Shown: piece after piece, positions 18,579 to 26,515 of the stretch
Position numbering within the stretch: position 1 is the first letter of the stretch
How the letters are laid out: every line of letters begins with the position of its first letter
DNA from: Oricola sp.
GTDB lineage: Bacteria; Pseudomonadota; Alphaproteobacteria; Rhizobiales; Rhizobiaceae
Length of the DNA stretch: 64,000 nucleotides
NCBI RefSeq assembly: GCF_022763245.1
Contig: NZ_JALEGV010000040.1
Coordinates: forward strand, 124,001 to 188,000
Direction of reading: 5' to 3'
Position numbers and translations under genes: made by a program
Notes under the pieces: model-generated
The model's input: only the letters and a program-made list of their open reading frames with translations
The model's database searches: none
What the model was told of the DNA's origin: nothing

Positions 18579-19284
18579 GGGACGCGAACTGGCTTGCCGG
18601 CGAAACCGCCGACTGCGGCAGCGCCTGCCCCGACCGCGCGAGCGGCGCGGGATTGAGGACGATCGTCAAGGCGCGTTCCAGCATCGCGCTCTCGCGCGCC
18701 ACGCGGCTTTCGAACCAAGTCAGGAAGAGCGATGTCGGCATCGCGACGGCGAGCCCGACGGCCGTGGTCAGCAAGGCCACCCAGATGCCGCCGGCGAGAA
18801 GCGAAGGATCGACGCTGTTGCCGGCCTCCTGCAGCTTCTGGAACGCCTGGATCATGCCGATGACCGTGCCGAACAGGCCGATCAGGGGCGACACCTGCGC
18901 GATCGCGTCGAGCGCGCGGAAGCTGGATCGCAACCGCGCCAGATAGGCCGAAGCCTCGACGCGCAACCGTTCGGAAACGGCTTCCTTGTCGTCCGGCGCG
19001 GCGTTCAGAACCGTCGCCATGGCCTGCCAGATCAGGCGGGACGCGCCGCTGCGGCTGGCGGCGAGATCGTCGAGCGCGATCCGGTGGCCGCCGGCGAGCC
19101 AATGCGCCAGCGCGCGCTCCGCCGTTCTATGCCGGCCGACGCCGGAGGCGACGAACTGCCAGGCCTTCAGGATGACGAGCGTCGCCGCGATGACCGAGAC
19201 CGCGAGCAGGACCGTGACGACCGGACCGCCGAGCGCCAGGAAGTCGACGATGCGCGCAAGCGTATCGCTGATCACGGCGCTCAT
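18568..19284 (-). CDS. exbB: ExbB / MotA-TolQ-ExbB proton channel protein
   Basis: 238 residues with three hydrophobic segments (about 15-40, 120-145 and 160-185) and the family stretch SPLIGLFGTVIGMIQAFQKL followed by ALLTTAVGLAVAMPTSL. It forms the pentameric scaffold of the ExbBD motor. The ATG at 19284 is chosen because GGAG lies 8 bases upstream and because it overlaps the preceding gene's stop (ATGA). The frame is open far upstream, but that part has no homology-like content and lies inside the gene before it. Confidence 0.92.
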   Translation of the reverse strand: MSAVISDTLARIVDFLALGGPVVTVLLAVSVIAATLVILKAWQFVASGVGRHRTAERALAHWLAGGHRIALDDLAASRSGASRLIWQAMATVLNAAPDDKEAVSERLRVEASAYLARLRSSFRALDAIAQVSPLIGLFGTVIGMIQAFQKLQEAGNSVDPSLLAGGIWVALLTTAVGLAVAMPTSLFLTWFESRVARESAMLERALTIVLNPAPLARSGQALPQSAVSPASQFASHAA

Positions 19285-19739
19285 CCGGCAATCTCCGCGT
19301 CGGTCTTGGAAGTCAGTTCGAGACCGTCGACGCATTCCGCGCCCGAAAGGCCCTCGCCCTCGCAGGCGGCGGCGCCGTTGATCAGCACCTGCCCGATCGA
19401 TCCGCACTCGGTGTTGTCGAGATCGAACTGGCGCACGCGCTTGCGGCCGGCCGGCAGGGCCTGGAAATCGAACAGCGTGAGACGGTCGACGACGCCCTGG
19501 GTGTCGATCAGCACGGTTTCGAAGGACAGCGCCGCAAGATCGGTCCCGAGGCGGTTTTCCGCCAGGAACACGATGCGGCAGGCGCTTGCCTGTTGCTGAA
19601 GGGCATTGAGTTCGAGTAAGAGAGTCGGGACCGGCGCATTGTCCTGCGAGAAGGCCGGTCCCGACATGGCAAGGACGCACGCCAGGCTCATCGCGGCCCT
19701 GATTTGTCTGACGTGGGAGTGTCGCCCTGCCTGTTTCAT
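19281..19739 (-). CDS. exported protein of unknown function, first gene of the exbB-tonB operon
   Basis: 152 residues with a basic N-terminus and a signal peptide ending near residue 32 (AMSGPAFSQDN). The mature part of about 120 residues has four cysteines (one each in ACRIVFL, NTECGS, AACEGE and AECVDG), enough for two disulfides in the periplasm. I do not recognise a named domain. It is the first gene of the leftward operon and is coupled to exbB by ATGA, so it probably works with the TonB system in the cell envelope. Its role is unknown. Confidence 0.75.
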   Translation of the reverse strand: MKQAGRHSHVRQIRAAMSLACVLAMSGPAFSQDNAPVPTLLLELNALQQQASACRIVFLAENRLGTDLAALSFETVLIDTQGVVDRLTLFDFQALPAGRKRVRQFDLDNTECGSIGQVLINGAAACEGEGLSGAECVDGLELTSKTDAEIAG

Positions 19740-19840
19740 TTCATTCCATCCTTCTTGCCGTGACGTTGCGCCCTTCGGGGCGGCGGCACGGTGATTGTCT
19801 CAGTGCGGTTTCCGCGAACCCGGCAAGATGGAACCGGAAA

Positions 19841-19899
19841 ACCTGACAATTACGATCATGTATTTTCACTAGGAAACATGATCAAACGAGTCAAGTTTA
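19841..19899 (-). promoter_or_regulatory. promoter/operator of the exbB-tonB operon with nested dyads (copy 1)
   Basis: Reading leftward there is TTGACT (19889-19894), a 17-base spacer and TAGTGA (19866-19871). An inner perfect 8-bp inverted repeat, GATCATGT (19854-19861) / ACATGATC (19876-19883), brackets the -10. An outer pair, ACCTGAC / GTCAAGT, is imperfect. The element closely resembles the one in front of hmuR (22256-22316). A shared iron- or haem-responsive regulator is the likely reader. It does not clearly match the RirA IRO box or the Irr ICE consensus as I know them. Confidence 0.7.
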
Positions 19900-19935
19900 A
19901 TCCACCCAATGCGCGCCGGTTTTTCGAGATTTCCG

Positions 19936-19961
19936 GTGCCCGGCGATCGCTCGCCGGACAC
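19936..19961 (-). terminator. hairpin after hmuR
   Basis: Inverted repeat with 11-bp arms (19936-19946 and 19951-19961) and a 4-base loop. One position would be a G-T wobble on the leftward transcript. It lies 14 bases after the hmuR stop. It is not followed by a clear run of T, so it may terminate weakly or protect the 3' end of the message. Confidence 0.5.
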
Positions 19962-19975
19962 GCAAGGCGCATCGA

Positions 19976-22177
19976 TCAGAAGCGCTGGGTGAGCGAGACC
20001 TTGAAGGTCCGGCCCGGCTCCGAATAGTAGGCCATGGGCTGTGCCGAGGAAGACGTCAGGTCGACGTCGCGCCACTTGACCGCGTCGTAGTATTCCTCGT
20101 CGAAGAGGTTGTAGACGCCGCCCGCGATGCGCAGGCCTTCCAGACGCGCGGGTTCCCACCAGCCGGTCAGGTTGACGATCCCGTAGCCTTCCGGCTTGAA
20201 CGACGCGGTGGAGTCCTCGTCGACGGACGCAACGCCGATCAGGCGCAGATCGGTCCCCCAGCTCTCGGCCTCGTATCCGAGACCGAGGATGCCCTTCATC
20301 GGCGCGATGGAGTCGATCTGTTCGCCGGTTTCCCGGTCCTCGCCATAGGCATAGGCGACCGCGGCGCTCACCGAGAAGCCGTTGGCGAACTTCCGGTGCG
20401 CGTCCGCCTCGAAACCGTAGATGCGGACGCGATCCAGGTTCTCGTAATAGGTCGTGCCATAGGGGAAGTTGACCGGATCATCCATCACGGTCTGGGAGTC
20501 GATGAAGTTGCGGTAGGTGTTGTAGAACGCCGTGACGCGGCCGCCGAGCGCCTCGTCGCCGAAGGTCGCGCCGATCTCGAAGCCGTTGCTGGTTTCCGGC
20601 TCGAGATCCGGATTGCCGATCGTCCGATAGGCGCCATCGGTTTCGTAGGTCAGGTAGAGCTCGTTGACGTTGGGCGACTTGAAGCCCATCGACCACTGCG
20701 CGAAGAGGTTGAGCGCGGGATCGACCTCGTATTCGGCGCGGAGCTTCGGCGAGAATTGGTAGTCGCTGCGCGCTTCCGGCAGATCGGCGTCGTAGCCGTC
20801 CGTTTCCTTCGGCGAATAGTCGTACCAGTCGAACCGGACGCCCGGCGTCAGGCTGATCGGTCCGCCGCCGAAGGTGATCGTGTCATCGACGAACACGCCC
20901 AGCCGCAGAGCATCGACATTGGGCATGTCGGGTGCGTTGGCGTGAAGGAAGCCGCAGCTATAGGGCGGCGGCGAGATCTCGTCGCACGAATCCTCGCCAT
21001 AGGTGAACTGGGTGAATTTCGACGACGAGAAGGCGCCGCCAACCGTCACGTCGTGGGAGGTGGACCCCGCTTCGTAGCGGTTCTCGGCAGACCCGGTCAC
21101 GCCGAACGCCCGCTCCTTCATCTCGTTTTCGCGCCCATAGGCACCCGGCACCGAGTTGCTGGGCGCACGTTCGCCCCAACGCCCGGACACCGAAAGCAGG
21201 TCCTGCCAGTAGAATTTCAGGTCGGCACGATCGACAATGCTGGATGACGGATCCGGCGCCTCGTAGCTGTAGTCGAGCGAAATGCGGTCGCGCTTCTTCT
21301 CCTTGTTGCCGTCGAGCTCGACATAGGTCGCACTCAGGTCGGTGTAGAGAATGGAGTCGCTGTCCTCGTGGTAGCGCTCTGCCGTGACACCGACGGTGTG
21401 ACCGCCCTCGATGTCGTGACGGAGCTTGAAGATCATGTTGTACTGGTCGAAATCCTTCGGGTTCGGCAAGGAACGGACGCTGCCTTCACCGCCGACGGTG
21501 CCCTTGTTGTCCGTCTCGTGCCCGTAAGTATAGGCGCCCTGGAACAACACCGAGGTATCGCCGGAGCGGCCCGCGATCGCCAGCGTTCCGTTCAGCGACT
21601 CGTCCTTGCTGTCATAGGCCGTACGGACGAAGCCGCCGAAATTCTTGCCGTCTTCGATCAGGTCGGCGGCTTCCAGCGTCCGCAGGAGCAAGGCGCCGCC
21701 CAGAGCGCCCGAACCGGCACGGCTCGAATCGGCACCGCGCATGATGTTGACGTCCGAGAGCGCCGAGAAATCGAAGGTGTCGATGCCGCCATCCGCATTG
21801 ATGTCGTCGCGGACACCGAGGGAAAGGTAGCTGATCGGAATGCCGTCGATCGTCGTCAGGACGCGGTCGGCCTCGAGCCCGCGGATGTTGATCCCGTGAC
21901 CCTCCGAACCGACATTGACACCCGGCTCGGTCGTATTGCCGAGATCCTCGAGGCTCGTGATCTGATTGTCTTCGATTTCCTCGGCCGTCGTTTCCGTCGC
22001 CGTCGGCGCATCGGCCGGCGAACCCACGGTCGCGCCACGGCCGATCAGGATGAGTTTCTGAAGAAGCGTCGGCTCACCTGTTGCGGCGTCCTGCGCCAGA
22101 ATCGGCGTCGCCATGCATGTCGCGCACAGCACTACGCTGCTCGCCAAAATCGCGGATTTGCGTCCCACCAGCCCCAT
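19976..22177 (-). CDS. hmuR: TonB-dependent haem receptor
   Basis: 733-residue outer-membrane receptor with a signal peptide (about 1-29, cleavage after ILAQ), an N-terminal plug (about 60-185) and a 22-strand beta-barrel ending in aromatic FKVSLTQRF. In the barrel, FKSPNVNELY and NPDLEPE correspond to the FRAP...NPNL signature of haem receptors. The ATG at 22177 is chosen because AAGGAG lies 6 bases upstream; the open frame continues upstream to 22267 but would run into the promoter. It imports haem using TonB/ExbBD encoded to the left. The hmuPSTUV genes lie divergently to the right, and a shared regulatory element lies between. Confidence 0.92.
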   Translation of the reverse strand: MGLVGRKSAILASSVVLCATCMATPILAQDAATGEPTLLQKLILIGRGATVGSPADAPTATETTAEEIEDNQITSLEDLGNTTEPGVNVGSEGHGINIRGLEADRVLTTIDGIPISYLSLGVRDDINADGGIDTFDFSALSDVNIMRGADSSRAGSGALGGALLLRTLEAADLIEDGKNFGGFVRTAYDSKDESLNGTLAIAGRSGDTSVLFQGAYTYGHETDNKGTVGGEGSVRSLPNPKDFDQYNMIFKLRHDIEGGHTVGVTAERYHEDSDSILYTDLSATYVELDGNKEKKRDRISLDYSYEAPDPSSSIVDRADLKFYWQDLLSVSGRWGERAPSNSVPGAYGRENEMKERAFGVTGSAENRYEAGSTSHDVTVGGAFSSSKFTQFTYGEDSCDEISPPPYSCGFLHANAPDMPNVDALRLGVFVDDTITFGGGPISLTPGVRFDWYDYSPKETDGYDADLPEARSDYQFSPKLRAEYEVDPALNLFAQWSMGFKSPNVNELYLTYETDGAYRTIGNPDLEPETSNGFEIGATFGDEALGGRVTAFYNTYRNFIDSQTVMDDPVNFPYGTTYYENLDRVRIYGFEADAHRKFANGFSVSAAVAYAYGEDRETGEQIDSIAPMKGILGLGYEAESWGTDLRLIGVASVDEDSTASFKPEGYGIVNLTGWWEPARLEGLRIAGGVYNLFDEEYYDAVKWRDVDLTSSSAQPMAYYSEPGRTFKVSLTQRF

Positions 22178-22255
22178 TTTTTTCTCCTTGGATGTCGGGA
22201 AGTCGGCTGGCTGGCGATAGCTTGCTGGCGCGGTCATCGTGAACGGTCGTTTTAT

Positions 22256-22316
22256 AACTTGACACATTCAGTCATGTATTGCATCCGATAGAAAACATGA
22301 CGACGGGTGTCAAGTT
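22256..22316 (-). promoter_or_regulatory. hmuR promoter/operator with nested palindromes (copy 2)
   Basis: Outer perfect 9-bp inverted repeat AACTTGACA (22256-22264) / TGTCAAGTT (22308-22316). Inner perfect 7-bp inverted repeat GTCATGT (22271-22277) / ACATGAC (22295-22301). Leftward promoter: TTGACA (22308-22313), 17 bases, TATCGG (22285-22290). A second TTGACA points rightward at 22259-22264 and may serve hmuP, though no good -10 follows it. Because hmuR and hmuP are divergent, one regulator bound here could control both. Confidence 0.75.
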
Positions 22317-22390
22317 TGATTTTGATACCTTTTTTCGCCCAGCCAGCGCCGCAGCGAGCCAGGCACGCAACACGCAACAGATCGACGAAG

Positions 22391-22582
22391 ATGATGGAGC
22401 AAGACAGCAACAAGCTGGGCGCGGAAACGATGGACAAGGCTGAGAGAACCACCATTGACGGAAAGACCGTCTACGAAAGCAGCAACCTTTTCAGAGGCTC
22501 GACCGAAATCGGCATCGAGCATGAAGGCGCGATCTATCGATTGAAGATCACGCGTCAGGGCAAACTGATCCTGAACAAGTGA
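22391..22582 (+). CDS. hmuP: haemin uptake protein HemP/HmuP
   Basis: 63 residues. The C-terminal 45 match the HemP/HmuP family ([32 protein letters not shown]). In Bradyrhizobium, HmuP is needed for induction of the haem genes and acts on the promoter together with Irr, so a DNA-linked regulatory role is likely. The start is uncertain: ATG at 22391, 22394 or 22430 (50 residues) are all in frame and none has a strong ribosome-binding site. It is first in the rightward hmuPSTUV operon, divergent from hmuR. Confidence 0.88.
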   Translation: MMEQDSNKLGAETMDKAERTTIDGKTVYESSNLFRGSTEIGIEHEGAIYRLKITRQGKLILNK

Positions 22583-22592
22583 GACCCAGACG

Positions 22593-23651
22593 ATGACGAT
22601 CGCAACTCCGCTGACATTTGAAGACATCCGCGCCGCCCAGGCGGCAGACCCGAAGACCCGCGAGCGCGACCTCGCCGCCAAACTTGGCATCTCGGAGGGC
22701 GAATTCACCGCCGCCTTCGAAGGACATGGCGTCACCCGGCTTCAACCGGACCTCGACCTGATCTTCCCGCGCCTGGAACAGATCGGCGAACTGATGGCGC
22801 TCAGCCGCAACGAACATGCCGTTCATGAAAAGATCGGCGTCTACGACAAATACCAGTCCCGCGAGCGGGTGCCGATGGTCCTCGGCAAGGTGATGGACCT
22901 GCGCCTCTTCAAGGCGCACTGGGTGCATGCCTTCGCGGTCGAGAAGCCTGCCGGCGACACTGTCAAACGCAGCCTTCAGTTCTTCGACGCGCATGGCGAC
23001 GCGGTGCACAAGATCCATTGCCGCGCATCGAGCGACCTCGACGCCTGGCAGAAGCTGGTGACCGACTTGCGGCTGCCGGCCGACGCTTCGGTACCCGGGT
23101 TCGCGCCTCCGGCCCAGAGGGCGGCAGTTCCCGAACCGGACGACAACCAGATTGCCGAACTGCGTCAGCGCTGGGCGGCGATCGAGGACACGCACGAATT
23201 TCAAGGCATGATCGCGCGCCTCGGCTTCAAGCGCCTGCAGGCGATCCGCGTGATGGGGGATGAATTCACCTGGCGCGTCGGCGACGATGCGATGGAGACG
23301 GTGCTCACGGGCGCCGCAGCCGGCGCCGTGCCGCTGATGGTCTTCGTGCGCAATCCAGGCATCCTGCAGATCCATTCCGGACCGGTCGTCAACATCAAGC
23401 GCACCGGTGACTGGCTGAATGTCATGGATCCGGATTTCCACCTGCATCTGCGCACCACGGCCATATGCGAATGCTGGGCCATCCGCCGTCCGAGCAAGGA
23501 CGGCGACGTTCTCTCGGTGGAAGCCTATGACGCCGACGGCAACCGCATCCTGCTCATCAACGGCATTCCCGGCGAGACGCAGGCCAACCGGCCGGACTGG
23601 ATCAATCTGGTGCGAAGCCTGCCGTGTCACGATTCGGCGGTGGCAGCATGA
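22593..23651 (+). CDS. hmuS: haemin-degrading/haem-trafficking factor HmuS
   Basis: 352-residue cytoplasmic protein with the two tandem HemS/ChuX-type domains of the family (about 25-160 and 205-345), the usual length. Family-like stretches are RNEHAVHEKIGVYDK and RNPGILQIHSGPVVNIKR. HemS/HmuS proteins bind haem delivered by the ABC importer and pass it on or degrade it. With an IsdG-type enzyme also encoded here, the cell appears to have two candidate routes to release haem iron. It begins 10 bases after hmuP, and its TGA overlaps the hmuT start (ATGA). Confidence 0.92.
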   Translation: MTIATPLTFEDIRAAQAADPKTRERDLAAKLGISEGEFTAAFEGHGVTRLQPDLDLIFPRLEQIGELMALSRNEHAVHEKIGVYDKYQSRERVPMVLGKVMDLRLFKAHWVHAFAVEKPAGDTVKRSLQFFDAHGDAVHKIHCRASSDLDAWQKLVTDLRLPADASVPGFAPPAQRAAVPEPDDNQIAELRQRWAAIEDTHEFQGMIARLGFKRLQAIRVMGDEFTWRVGDDAMETVLTGAAAGAVPLMVFVRNPGILQIHSGPVVNIKRTGDWLNVMDPDFHLHLRTTAICECWAIRRPSKDGDVLSVEAYDADGNRILLINGIPGETQANRPDWINLVRSLPCHDSAVAA

Positions 23652-24511
23652 GACGCCCGATGAAGACCCTTCTTGCATCCCTCGCCGTTTCGGCCGTCGC
23701 CATTTTCGGTGCGCATGCCGACCCGTCATCGCAGCGCGTCCTGTCCATCGGCGGCGCCGTCACCGAGATCGTCTACGCCCTCGGAGAAGACGGACGGCTG
23801 ATCGGGCGCGATTCCACCAGCACCTACCCCGCGGCCGCGCGGGAACTGCCGGATGTCGGCTACATGCGGGCACTTGCGCCCGAGGGCGTCCTGTCGATCG
23901 AACCGGACCTCATCCTCGCGCATGAGGGCAGCGGACCGACCGAAGCGATCGACGTCCTGAAATCCGCCAGCGTCGACTATGTCGAAGTGCCGGGCGGCTT
24001 CAGCGCCGCAGGCATCGACGAGGCCATTCGCGTCGTCGCCGAAGCGCTCGGCGTCGATGCCAAGGGCGATGCGATGCGCGCCGACATCGCCGCGCAGATG
24101 GACGCGCTGGCCGAAAGCGTCGGGACTATCGCGGAGAAGAAGCGCGTGCTGTTCATCCTGTCGATGCAGGACGGCCGGGTGCTCGCATCCGGAACCGGGA
24201 CCGCCGCGGACGGCATTCTCGCCCTCGCCGGCGCGCAGAACGCTATCCTCGATTTCCAGGGCTACAAACAGCTGACCGACGAAGCGATCATCACCGCCAA
24301 TCCGGACGCGATCCTGATGATGGACCGTGGCGGTGGCCATGCCGCCGACAGCGCCACCGTCCTCGGCCATCCCGCCCTGGCGGCGACACAGGCGGCAAAG
24401 GACGGCGCCCTGATCCGGATGGACGGATCATATCTCCTCGGTTTCGGTCCCCGCACCGCCGATGCCGCGCTCGATCTGGCCAAGGCGCTCTACGGCAATG
24501 ACCTTCGCTGA
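23648..24511 (+). CDS. hmuT: periplasmic haem-binding protein HmuT
   Basis: 287 residues with a Sec signal peptide (about 1-24, cleavage near AHA-DPS) and a class III (BtuF/HmuT-like) binding fold: VLSIGGAVTEIVYALG near the N-terminus, then RDSTSTYPAAARELPDVGY and SIEPDLILA. It binds haem in the periplasm and delivers it to HmuUV. The start at 23648 overlaps the hmuS stop by 4 bases; an earlier ATG at 23624 would lie deeper in hmuS. It overlaps hmuU by 14 bases. Confidence 0.92.
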   Translation: MRRPMKTLLASLAVSAVAIFGAHADPSSQRVLSIGGAVTEIVYALGEDGRLIGRDSTSTYPAAARELPDVGYMRALAPEGVLSIEPDLILAHEGSGPTEAIDVLKSASVDYVEVPGGFSAAGIDEAIRVVAEALGVDAKGDAMRADIAAQMDALAESVGTIAEKKRVLFILSMQDGRVLASGTGTAADGILALAGAQNAILDFQGYKQLTDEAIITANPDAILMMDRGGGHAADSATVLGHPALAATQAAKDGALIRMDGSYLLGFGPRTADAALDLAKALYGNDLR

Positions 24512-25589
24512 CGTCCTGTCCACGGTCCAGGCCGGTCGCCGCAGCGACGGCGACCGGTCGGCGCTTGCCCGGACGAGCATCGCCGTCCTTGCGGCGCTGC
24601 TGGTCCTCTCGTTCTTCTTCAGCCTTGCCTCCGGAGCGTCGGACGCCTCGGCATGGCAGGTCTTCCTTGAAGCTGCGGGGCTGCACACCGGCACTTTGCA
24701 GCTGAGCGACCGGATCATCGTGTTCGACATCCGCCTGCCCCGCGCCGTTCTCGGCGTGCTGATCGGCGCGTCGCTGGCCGTGTCCGGCGCGGTGATGCAG
24801 GGGCTGTTCAGGAACCCGCTGGCCGATCCCGGCATCGTCGGCGTCACGGCCGGCGCCAGCCTGGGCGCCGTGAGCTTCATCGTTCTCGGCGCGACCGCGC
24901 TCGCCCCGGTTTCCGCCCTGCTCGGCCTCTATGCGATCCCGACCGGCGCGTTTCTCGGCGGGCTGGCGATCACGCTGCTCCTCTACCGCGTCGCCACCCG
25001 GCGCGGCCAGACATCCGTCGCGACGATGCTTCTCGCCGGAATCGCGCTCGCCGCGCTCGCCATGGCGGTGACCGGCGTGCTGATTTTCCATGCCGACGAC
25101 CAGCAATTGCGGGATCTCACCTTCTGGGGCCTCGGCTCGCTCGCCGGAGCGACATGGACGCGCAACCTGATGGCCGCGCCGCTGATCCTGCCCGCCCTGG
25201 CCGGCACGATGCTGATCGCCCGGCAGTTGAACACGCTCGCCCTCGGCGAAGGCGCGGCGCGTCACCTCGGCACCGATCCGCAGCGCATCAAGATGATCTC
25301 CATCGTCTGCGTCGCGGCCGCGACCGGCGCGTCGGTCGCGGTTTCGGGCGGTATCGGCTTTGTCGGCATCGTGGTGCCGCATCTGCTGCGCCTCGTGATC
25401 GGCCCCGACCACCGCTACCTCCTGCCGGCTTCCGCCCTGCTCGGCGCGATCCTGCTGCTGTTCGCCGACGCGATCGCCCGCCAGATCGTCGCGCCTGCCG
25501 AATTGCCGATCGGCATCGTCACCGCGCTCGCCGGCGCCCCGTTCTTCCTGTGGATCCTGCTGCGCAAGCGCGGCATCCTCGATCTCTAG
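24498..25589 (+). CDS. hmuU: haem ABC transporter permease HmuU
   Basis: 363-residue permease of the FecCD/BtuC family with about ten membrane segments. It has RLPRAVLGVLIGASLAVSG, then GVTAGASLGAVSF and, near the C-terminus, GFVGIVVPHLLRLVIGPDHR, the ATPase-contact region typical of this family. The ATG at 24498 overlaps the end of hmuT by 14 bases; an upstream in-frame ATG at 24462 lies further inside hmuT. It dimerises to form the inner-membrane channel for haem. Confidence 0.92.
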   Translation: MTFADVLSTVQAGRRSDGDRSALARTSIAVLAALLVLSFFFSLASGASDASAWQVFLEAAGLHTGTLQLSDRIIVFDIRLPRAVLGVLIGASLAVSGAVMQGLFRNPLADPGIVGVTAGASLGAVSFIVLGATALAPVSALLGLYAIPTGAFLGGLAITLLLYRVATRRGQTSVATMLLAGIALAALAMAVTGVLIFHADDQQLRDLTFWGLGSLAGATWTRNLMAAPLILPALAGTMLIARQLNTLALGEGAARHLGTDPQRIKMISIVCVAAATGASVAVSGGIGFVGIVVPHLLRLVIGPDHRYLLPASALLGAILLLFADAIARQIVAPAELPIGIVTALAGAPFFLWILLRKRGILDL

Positions 25590-25597
25590 GCCGTCCC

Positions 25598-26401
25598 ATG
25601 CTCATCGCTGAAAAGCTCGAAGTCTGGCTCGGCCGACATCGCATCCTGTCCGGCGTCGATCTACGGGCCAGACCCGGCGAACTCGTCGTCGTGATCGGCC
25701 CGAACGGCTCCGGCAAGACGACGCTGATGCGTGCGCTCTCCGGCGACCTGGACTATGCAGGCAGCGCCCATCTGCACGGTCGCGAAATCGCGCGCGCCAG
25801 GCCCGGCGACCTCGCCGCGATGCGTGGCGTGCTGCCGCAGCACTCGACGCTCTCCTTCCCGTTCACCGTGCGTGAAATCGTGCGGCTCGGCCTACGCGAA
25901 GGAGCGACCGACGCCGGTTCATCGATCGTCCCGGCGGCGCTCGACCGGGTGGACCTGTCGGGTTTCGAGGGACGCATGTACCAGGAGCTGTCCGGCGGAG
26001 AACAGCAGCGCGTGCAATTGGCCCGCGTGCTGTGCCAGGTCTGGTCGCCCGTGGTCGACGACATGGCGCGGTACCTGTTCCTCGACGAGCCGGTGTCGAG
26101 CCTCGACATCCGCCACCAGATCCAGATCATGGAGGTCGCGCGCGACTTCGCGCAGCGGGGCGGCGGCGTGCTGGCCATCCTGCACGATCTGAACCTGACG
26201 GCGATGTATGCCGATCACGTCGTGCTGCTCAGGAACGGCGCAGTCCATGCGGAGGGCAAGCCCGAGGCGGTGCTGACCGATGGAAATCTCCGGGCTGTCT
26301 ATGACTGTCCCCTGTCGGTGAACCGCCCGCCGGCGCCGGGCCAGGTGTTCGTGTTGCCGCATGGCGCTCGCGGCGACGCCGGCGCCGACGCGGCACGGTA
26401 A
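25598..26401 (+). CDS. hmuV: haem ABC transporter ATPase HmuV
   Basis: 267-residue ATPase: Walker A GPNGSGKTT, signature LSGGEQQRV, Walker B YLFLDEPVSSLD and the switch region LAILHDLNLT. A short insertion before Walker B (VWSPVVDDMAR) is typical of HmuV proteins. The ATG at 25598 lies 8 bases after hmuU and gives the family N-terminus (MLIAEKLEVWLG). It is the last gene of hmuPSTUV. The 114 bases after it hold no gene and no obvious T-tailed hairpin. Confidence 0.93.
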   Translation: MLIAEKLEVWLGRHRILSGVDLRARPGELVVVIGPNGSGKTTLMRALSGDLDYAGSAHLHGREIARARPGDLAAMRGVLPQHSTLSFPFTVREIVRLGLREGATDAGSSIVPAALDRVDLSGFEGRMYQELSGGEQQRVQLARVLCQVWSPVVDDMARYLFLDEPVSSLDIRHQIQIMEVARDFAQRGGGVLAILHDLNLTAMYADHVVLLRNGAVHAEGKPEAVLTDGNLRAVYDCPLSVNRPPAPGQVFVLPHGARGDAGADAAR

Positions 26402-26515
26402 GGCATCTGCCGGCGGCCACGATGCCCTGCCCTGCATGACCTCCCATTTTCATCCGCCGGTCTCTGTTCTTTCGCCCCTCACGCGGCTATCTGAACGGCG
26501 AAACGAAAAGCGGGG

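Noticed and set aside
19841-22316. RirA (IRO) or Irr (ICE) boxes in front of the haem genes
   Set aside because: I could not match either consensus convincingly; only the novel nested-palindrome pattern was reported.
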